Of a stretch of 64,000 nucleotides of DNA, positions 60,247 to 64,000 are shown piece by piece (within the stretch, counting starts at the first letter, position 1; the number at the start of each line of letters is the position of its first letter). The stretch covers positions 2,356,001 to 2,420,000 of the forward strand of contig NZ_CM001368.1 in assembly GCF_000177215.2 (NCBI RefSeq), in the 5' to 3' direction. The notes beneath the pieces are model-generated. The model saw nothing but the letters and a program-made list of their open reading frames with translations. It was not told where the DNA came from and did not search any database. Both the position numbers and the translations under genes were made by a program. The stretch is from Solidesulfovibrio carbinoliphilus subsp. oakridgensis. Its GTDB lineage: Bacteria; Desulfobacterota; Desulfovibrionia; Desulfovibrionales; Desulfovibrionaceae.

Positions 60247-61911
60247 TCAGGGCAGGCCTTTCTCCCCGGCCGCGAGCAGGGGGCGCAGGTCGATGAGGCG
60301 CAGGCCGGGTTCAGGGCTGGTATAGGGGAATTTCTCCCCGTCGAGAAGGGCGAATTCGCCGGGTGCCTCGGCCAGCTCCCGGAGGCGGTCGTCAAGGGGC
60401 GCGAAAAGCGGTCCCTGCTTCATGGCGGCCGGGGTCAGGTCGGCCTCGCGCACCACCAGATGGGTCACGCCGTAGGCCCGGGCGAATTCGAGCACCGTTG
60501 CCGGGTCTTTGGCGTAATAGGCCTCGGCCTGATGGGCCAGCCTCGGGTAGAGCCTGGCCCAGTAGCCCTCGCTCCAGGGGTGGGCCAGCTCGAAGGAGGC
60601 CAGGACGTTTCGCCGGCCAAAGGTCAGGACGTTGTCCAGGAGTACCGGGTTGCCGGCCAGGAGGGCGTCCTTGGGCAGCGCGTCCACGGCCGCGTAGAGG
60701 GCCGCGTCGGCCTTGTAGTCGTAGAGCCCGTCGTCGGTCAGGCGCACGGCCCCGACCCCGACGGCCAGGAGGAGCAGGCAGACCCGGCCGCCGGCCCGGG
60801 AGAGGGGTCCGGCCAGGGCATGGCGCAAGACCACGGCCAGGCCCAGGGCGTAGAGCAGGTTTATGGTGTAGGTGATGTAGCGGTCCGGCACGAAAAGCTT
60901 GAGCGCCACGGCCCGGGCCAGGACGTAGAGCAGAAGCGACCCGGCCAGGAGCATGGCCGCCGGCCGCAGGCCGGGCAGATACCGGGGCCAGGGGGCGCGC
61001 CTGGCCCCGACGACCACGAACGGCAAAAGAACGGCAAGGCTCAGGATGCCGGCGACAAGGCCGATGTCGAGAAAAAGGCCGATGCTCTCGAACGGCCAAT
61101 AGACGAGATCGAAAAAGGGGTTCGCCAGGGGGTAGAGTTCCAGCCGGCCGGCGGTCGTGAATTCAGGCCCCACGGCCAGGGCCGCCCGGCCGACCAGCGG
61201 GCCGAAGCCCGAGGCGGAAAGCGCGTGGTTGAACGACCAGACCAGGCCGGCCGCCGCCAGCAGGACCAGGCCGTGCCAGGGGCGCACCGGAAACGGGGCG
61301 TCCGGCCGGTCGGTCAGGCGGGCGGCAACGGCGTCCAGGCAGGCGCAGCCGGCGCACAAAAAGGCGATGTAGGGGATGAAGACCGCCTCGGCCAGGAGGA
61401 CCACGGCCATGCCCCGGGCCGAGCGGCGCAGCCAGGCCAGGAGAAACAGGGCCAAAAGCGGGGCGGCAAATGACCGCGACAGGCCGCCGGAGATGTTTTT
61501 GAGAAAAAAAGGCAGCGTCCAGGCCATGGCCGCGCAGACAAAACCGAGGACCCGGCCTTCGAGCCGGGCGCCCAGGCCGAAAAAGGCCAGGGCCAGGGTG
61601 ACGAACAGGCCGCCGGTCAAAAGCTTGGAAAAAAGGATCGGTCCGACACCCAAACCCTTGGCGGCCGCGAAATAGAGGGCCTTGACCCCGGCCGGCACGT
61701 AGCCGGCGGCATAGTCGCCGAGGAGATCAGGCGGATAGAGGGCCGGGTCGAGCCAGCGGGCCATCCAGTAGAGCTGCTGGCGGACGTCGTCGTTGACGAC
61801 AAAGGGCGAGGCGAAGCCATGGCGGTGGGCCACGGCGAAAACGAGCACGGACAGGAAGCCGACCCACAGCCAGTCCGCCAGGCGGACCGGCCGGTCAGAT
61901 GGAACGGTCAT
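60247..61911 (-). CDS. Multi-pass membrane protein, possibly a lipid-sugar glycosyltransferase
   Basis: A 554-residue protein with about 11 hydrophobic helices. The ASPFVVNDDVRQQLYWM and DPALYPPDLLGDYAAGY stretch in the first periplasmic loop has acidic residues like those of GT-C enzymes. A soluble C-terminal domain of about 140 residues follows, starting near LYAAVDALPKDALLAGN. This layout suits a transferase that uses the lipid-linked sugar from the DPM-like enzyme next door. The start overlaps the upstream gene by 17 bases. No firm family is recognised. Confidence 0.7.
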   Translation of the reverse strand: MTVPSDRPVRLADWLWVGFLSVLVFAVAHRHGFASPFVVNDDVRQQLYWMARWLDPALYPPDLLGDYAAGYVPAGVKALYFAAAKGLGVGPILFSKLLTGGLFVTLALAFFGLGARLEGRVLGFVCAAMAWTLPFFLKNISGGLSRSFAAPLLALFLLAWLRRSARGMAVVLLAEAVFIPYIAFLCAGCACLDAVAARLTDRPDAPFPVRPWHGLVLLAAAGLVWSFNHALSASGFGPLVGRAALAVGPEFTTAGRLELYPLANPFFDLVYWPFESIGLFLDIGLVAGILSLAVLLPFVVVGARRAPWPRYLPGLRPAAMLLAGSLLLYVLARAVALKLFVPDRYITYTINLLYALGLAVVLRHALAGPLSRAGGRVCLLLLAVGVGAVRLTDDGLYDYKADAALYAAVDALPKDALLAGNPVLLDNVLTFGRRNVLASFELAHPWSEGYWARLYPRLAHQAEAYYAKDPATVLEFARAYGVTHLVVREADLTPAAMKQGPLFAPLDDRLRELAEAPGEFALLDGEKFPYTSPEPGLRLIDLRPLLAAGEKGLP

Positions 61912-63043
61912 AGAGGCGGAAAACCTTGTAGCGCTCGCCCCCGTAGTCGCGAAGGGTCTTGTTCCACTGCTCCAGGGATTCGGGAATGAGCGAGCAGTCG
62001 CAGTATTCCATGGTGGGATGGTTCTGGAGGAAATTGACCACGATGTTGAGGATGATGGCGTGGTGCAGGCGCTTCCATTGGTGGGTCTTGGCCACGCCCA
62101 TGATGATGGCCCGGCAGTGGGTCAGGGGCCGCACCCGGCAGTCGTAGAGGAGCTGGAGCTTTTGCCACCAGCCGAACTTGCCGTTGAACTTTTTGACCGA
62201 CCGGTTCATGTCCGGCGACACCACGGAAAAGGCCACGATGTCGTCGCCGTCGAGGATCATGCTTTCCAGATCCGGCCGCACCAGCGGCTGCAAGGTGACG
62301 AAGATGTCCCTGAACTGCCGGTCGGTCAGCGGAATATGGCCCCAGTTCTTGCTCCAGATGTCGTTGAAAAGCTCTTTGATCTGGGGGCCGCGCTTGGCGA
62401 AGTCCTTGCGCTCGATGGGCTGGATGGTGCAGCGCTGGCGCTTTAGGATGGCGTCGCGCATCCTGGCCAGCTTGTCGGCGTCGGCGGTGTCCCGGCCCGG
62501 CCCGCGGCTGATCCTGTACGCGTACCAGTCAAAGGTCTTGGCAAACCCCCAGGACAGGACCAGATCCTCGTAGTAGGGCGGATTGTGGGTCTGCATCATG
62601 GACGGCGGCGAATCGAAGCCTTCGACCAGGAGCCCGACCTCGTCGTAGATGGAAAAAGACAGGGGCCCGTGGAGCTTGACCTTGCCGAAGCCGCGCACCC
62701 AGGCGGCCGCGGCGTCGAACAGGGCATGGGCCGTCTCCGGGTTGTTCTCGGACTCGAAAAAGCCGAAAAACCCGGTCTCCGTGTCGTGGTATTGCTCGTA
62801 GAGGCCGTTAACATGGGCGGAAATCCGGCCGACCACCCGGCCGTTTCGCCGGGCCAGGAAATATTGGGCCTGGCCGAACTCGAAAAACGGACCTTTTTTC
62901 CGGTCCAGCACGTCGCGCTGCATGGAAAGAAGCGGCGGCACCCACAGGGGGTCGTCGCGGTAGATTTCCCACGGATAGCGGATGAAGGCGTCGAGGTCGG
63001 CCTCCCCGTCCACGGGGGCGACGGTCAGGGTCAAGTCTGTCAT
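61895..63043 (-). CDS. GNAT-like (YghO-type) N-acyltransferase family protein
   Basis: A 382-residue soluble protein. FVVPPLL-like PLWVPPLLSMQRDVLDRKKG, then FGQAQYFLARRNGRVVGRIS and GFFGFFESENNPETAHALFD, are typical of the YghO-type protein family. The C-terminal half contains the YDCRVRPLTHCRAIIMGV block. GNAT folds transfer acyl groups to amines; the true substrate is unknown, but cluster position suggests an amino sugar. It overlaps the membrane protein gene by 17 bases and follows the HlyD-like gene by 16 bases. Confidence 0.72.
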   Translation of the reverse strand: MTDLTLTVAPVDGEADLDAFIRYPWEIYRDDPLWVPPLLSMQRDVLDRKKGPFFEFGQAQYFLARRNGRVVGRISAHVNGLYEQYHDTETGFFGFFESENNPETAHALFDAAAAWVRGFGKVKLHGPLSFSIYDEVGLLVEGFDSPPSMMQTHNPPYYEDLVLSWGFAKTFDWYAYRISRGPGRDTADADKLARMRDAILKRQRCTIQPIERKDFAKRGPQIKELFNDIWSKNWGHIPLTDRQFRDIFVTLQPLVRPDLESMILDGDDIVAFSVVSPDMNRSVKKFNGKFGWWQKLQLLYDCRVRPLTHCRAIIMGVAKTHQWKRLHHAIILNIVVNFLQNHPTMEYCDCSLIPESLEQWNKTLRDYGGERYKVFRLYDRSI

Positions 63044-63059
63044 GCCGGGCGTCGCGGTC

Positions 63060-64000
63060 CTATTTTCCGGGCTGGATGGTGATCTGGCCCTTGAGGCCTT
63101 CCTTGAGCTCCAGGCCCGGGTTGGGGATGGTCAGCTCGACTTCGTAGTAGGACGGCTGCTGCAGGGTGGCCGCCATGGGCGCCCAGGGGATGCGCGACAC
63201 CGAGGCCGCGTATTTCTTACCCGGCAGGGAATCGAAGACGACCTCGGCCGCCTCCCCTTCCTTGAGCTTCTGGGCCTCGATCTCGTGGACCTGGGCCCGG
63301 ATGATCATGGGGTTGATGGAGCCGACCTGGAAGAGCTCGGACTCCTTGGCCAGCTTGACGCCGTTTCGCAGCTCCGGGTTCATCCACATGACGTAGCCGT
63401 CGGTCGGGGCCTTGACGATGCCGTCTTTGGGCACCTTGCCGACCCCGGCGCCCTTGCCGAACCGGTCCTCGGCCAGCTCCACCCGGTCGGACAGGAGTTC
63501 CCTGGCCAGGGACAGCTGTTCGCCGATGGAACTCTTTTCCTTGCGGAAGACTTCGATTTCCTTGGCGTTCATGGACAGGGACTGCTGGGAGGCCATGTTG
63601 CGCTGGCTCATGGCCTCGAGTTCGCGGCCCTTGGCCGACAGGCGGTCGATCTCCTTGTCGGCCGCGGCCATCTTGTACTCGAGCTCCTTGATGTTGGCCG
63701 GCGAGAGTCTGGTCTTCTCGTCCATGCGGGTCTCGAGGGGGATCTCGTAGGTGGCCAGGACGTCGCCGCGCTTGACTTTCTGCCCGATCTGGGCGGAAAG
63801 GGCCGTGATCTTGGCGTTATACGGCAAAAAGACCGAGAGCTTGACCGGACTGTAGAGCTTGCCGGAAAAGTTGATTTCCGTGGGGCGAAACGAGGCCGAT
63901 TCGGCGGCCTGCGTGGCCGGGGCAGTCTGGGCGGCCGGGGCCGCCGGAGCCTTGGCCTGGGCGCTTGCGCCACAGGCCCCGGCGAGCAAGCTCCCGGCGG
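63060..64000 (-). CDS. HlyD-type periplasmic adaptor lipoprotein, N-terminus beyond the window
   Basis: Partial; it reads leftward and its start lies right of the window. The visible part begins in a lipoprotein signal (SLLAGAC, lipidated Cys) and an Ala/Pro linker. A barrel/lipoyl half follows (INFSGKLYSPVKLSVFLPY, KVKRGDVLATYEI), then a long coiled coil (residues about 90-185, SAKGRELEAMSQRNMASQQS). The returning lipoyl half (APTDGYVMWM) and a beta-barrel domain (VQVGSIN-like FQVGSINPMIIRAQV) end it. Such adaptors join an inner-membrane pump to an outer-membrane channel. Confidence 0.85.
   Translation of the reverse strand, partial: AGSLLAGACGASAQAKAPAAPAAQTAPATQAAESASFRPTEINFSGKLYSPVKLSVFLPYNAKITALSAQIGQKVKRGDVLATYEIPLETRMDEKTRLSPANIKELEYKMAAADKEIDRLSAKGRELEAMSQRNMASQQSLSMNAKEIEVFRKEKSSIGEQLSLARELLSDRVELAEDRFGKGAGVGKVPKDGIVKAPTDGYVMWMNPELRNGVKLAKESELFQVGSINPMIIRAQVHEIEAQKLKEGEAAEVVFDSLPGKKYAASVSRIPWAPMAATLQQPSYYEVELTIPNPGLELKEGLKGQITIQPGK

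Overview
The window is high-GC DNA with coding capacity on both strands almost end to end. Gene content and sequence style point to a sulfate-reducing Desulfovibrionaceae bacterium of the Desulfovibrio/Solidesulfovibrio type. The clues are a CobA-HemD fusion, an OlsF-type ornithine-lipid enzyme, CheV, a molybdenum-storage-like protein, a NapH-like polyferredoxin, and a family of GCCTCCGGCGGCCGG intergenic palindromes. This is inference from gene content; no 16S rRNA is present. I see no tRNA, rRNA or CRISPR array.

Layout. 1-5.1 kb: a PEP-synthase-like dikinase (cut by the left edge), a PadR regulator with a perfect 25-base palindrome, a chromate transporter and a PAS-GGDEF cyclase. 5.2-8.6 kb: an orphan protein, one copy of a composite structured repeat, and a coupled pair made of a PqqD-like/MEMO fusion and a radical-SAM-fold protein that lacks all three cluster cysteines. 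8.9-16.5 kb: a DUF2079 membrane protein, aroC, an AT-rich noncoding stretch, a small protein plus FIST-like protein, and olsF. 16.5-18.3 kb: an IS481-family element inserted into an intergenic repeat, then a second composite repeat. 18.3-25.8 kb: a NifA-like regulator with a degenerate ATPase domain, a TiaS-like domain protein, a PadR regulator with a divergent small gene, the third composite repeat, a molybdenum-storage-like protein, a polyferredoxin, a CheY-like protein and a DUF2156 protein. 25.8-31 kb: MATE transporter, ModE-like regulator, cobA-hemD/purN and two small exported proteins. 31-41.2 kb: AsmA, two glycosyltransferases, a lipoprotein, an M23 peptidase and CheV. 41.3-49.5 kb: an unusual ABC exporter with a cyclic-nucleotide-binding partner, a methyltransferase, proB, comB and an HD-GYP protein. 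49.6-53 kb: a manganese (yybP-ykoY) riboswitch ahead of a Ca/Na-exchanger-type transporter, a UPF0126 protein, a HAD hydrolase and a NifX-like protein. 53-64 kb: a leftward surface-glycan cluster with two asparagine synthases, glycosyltransferases, a methyltransferase, a membrane protein, an acyltransferase-like protein and a membrane-fusion protein cut by the right edge.

The parts most likely to be new are: (i) a 71-nt hairpin repeat present three times with three compensatory base-pair changes; (ii) the MEMO/pseudo-radical-SAM pair; (iii) the ABC exporter whose post-Q-loop segment appears three times and whose gene overlaps that of a cyclic-nucleotide sensor; and (iv) a NifA-type activator without the GAFTGA loop. 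Several palindromes sit directly after stop codons and probably serve as terminators.
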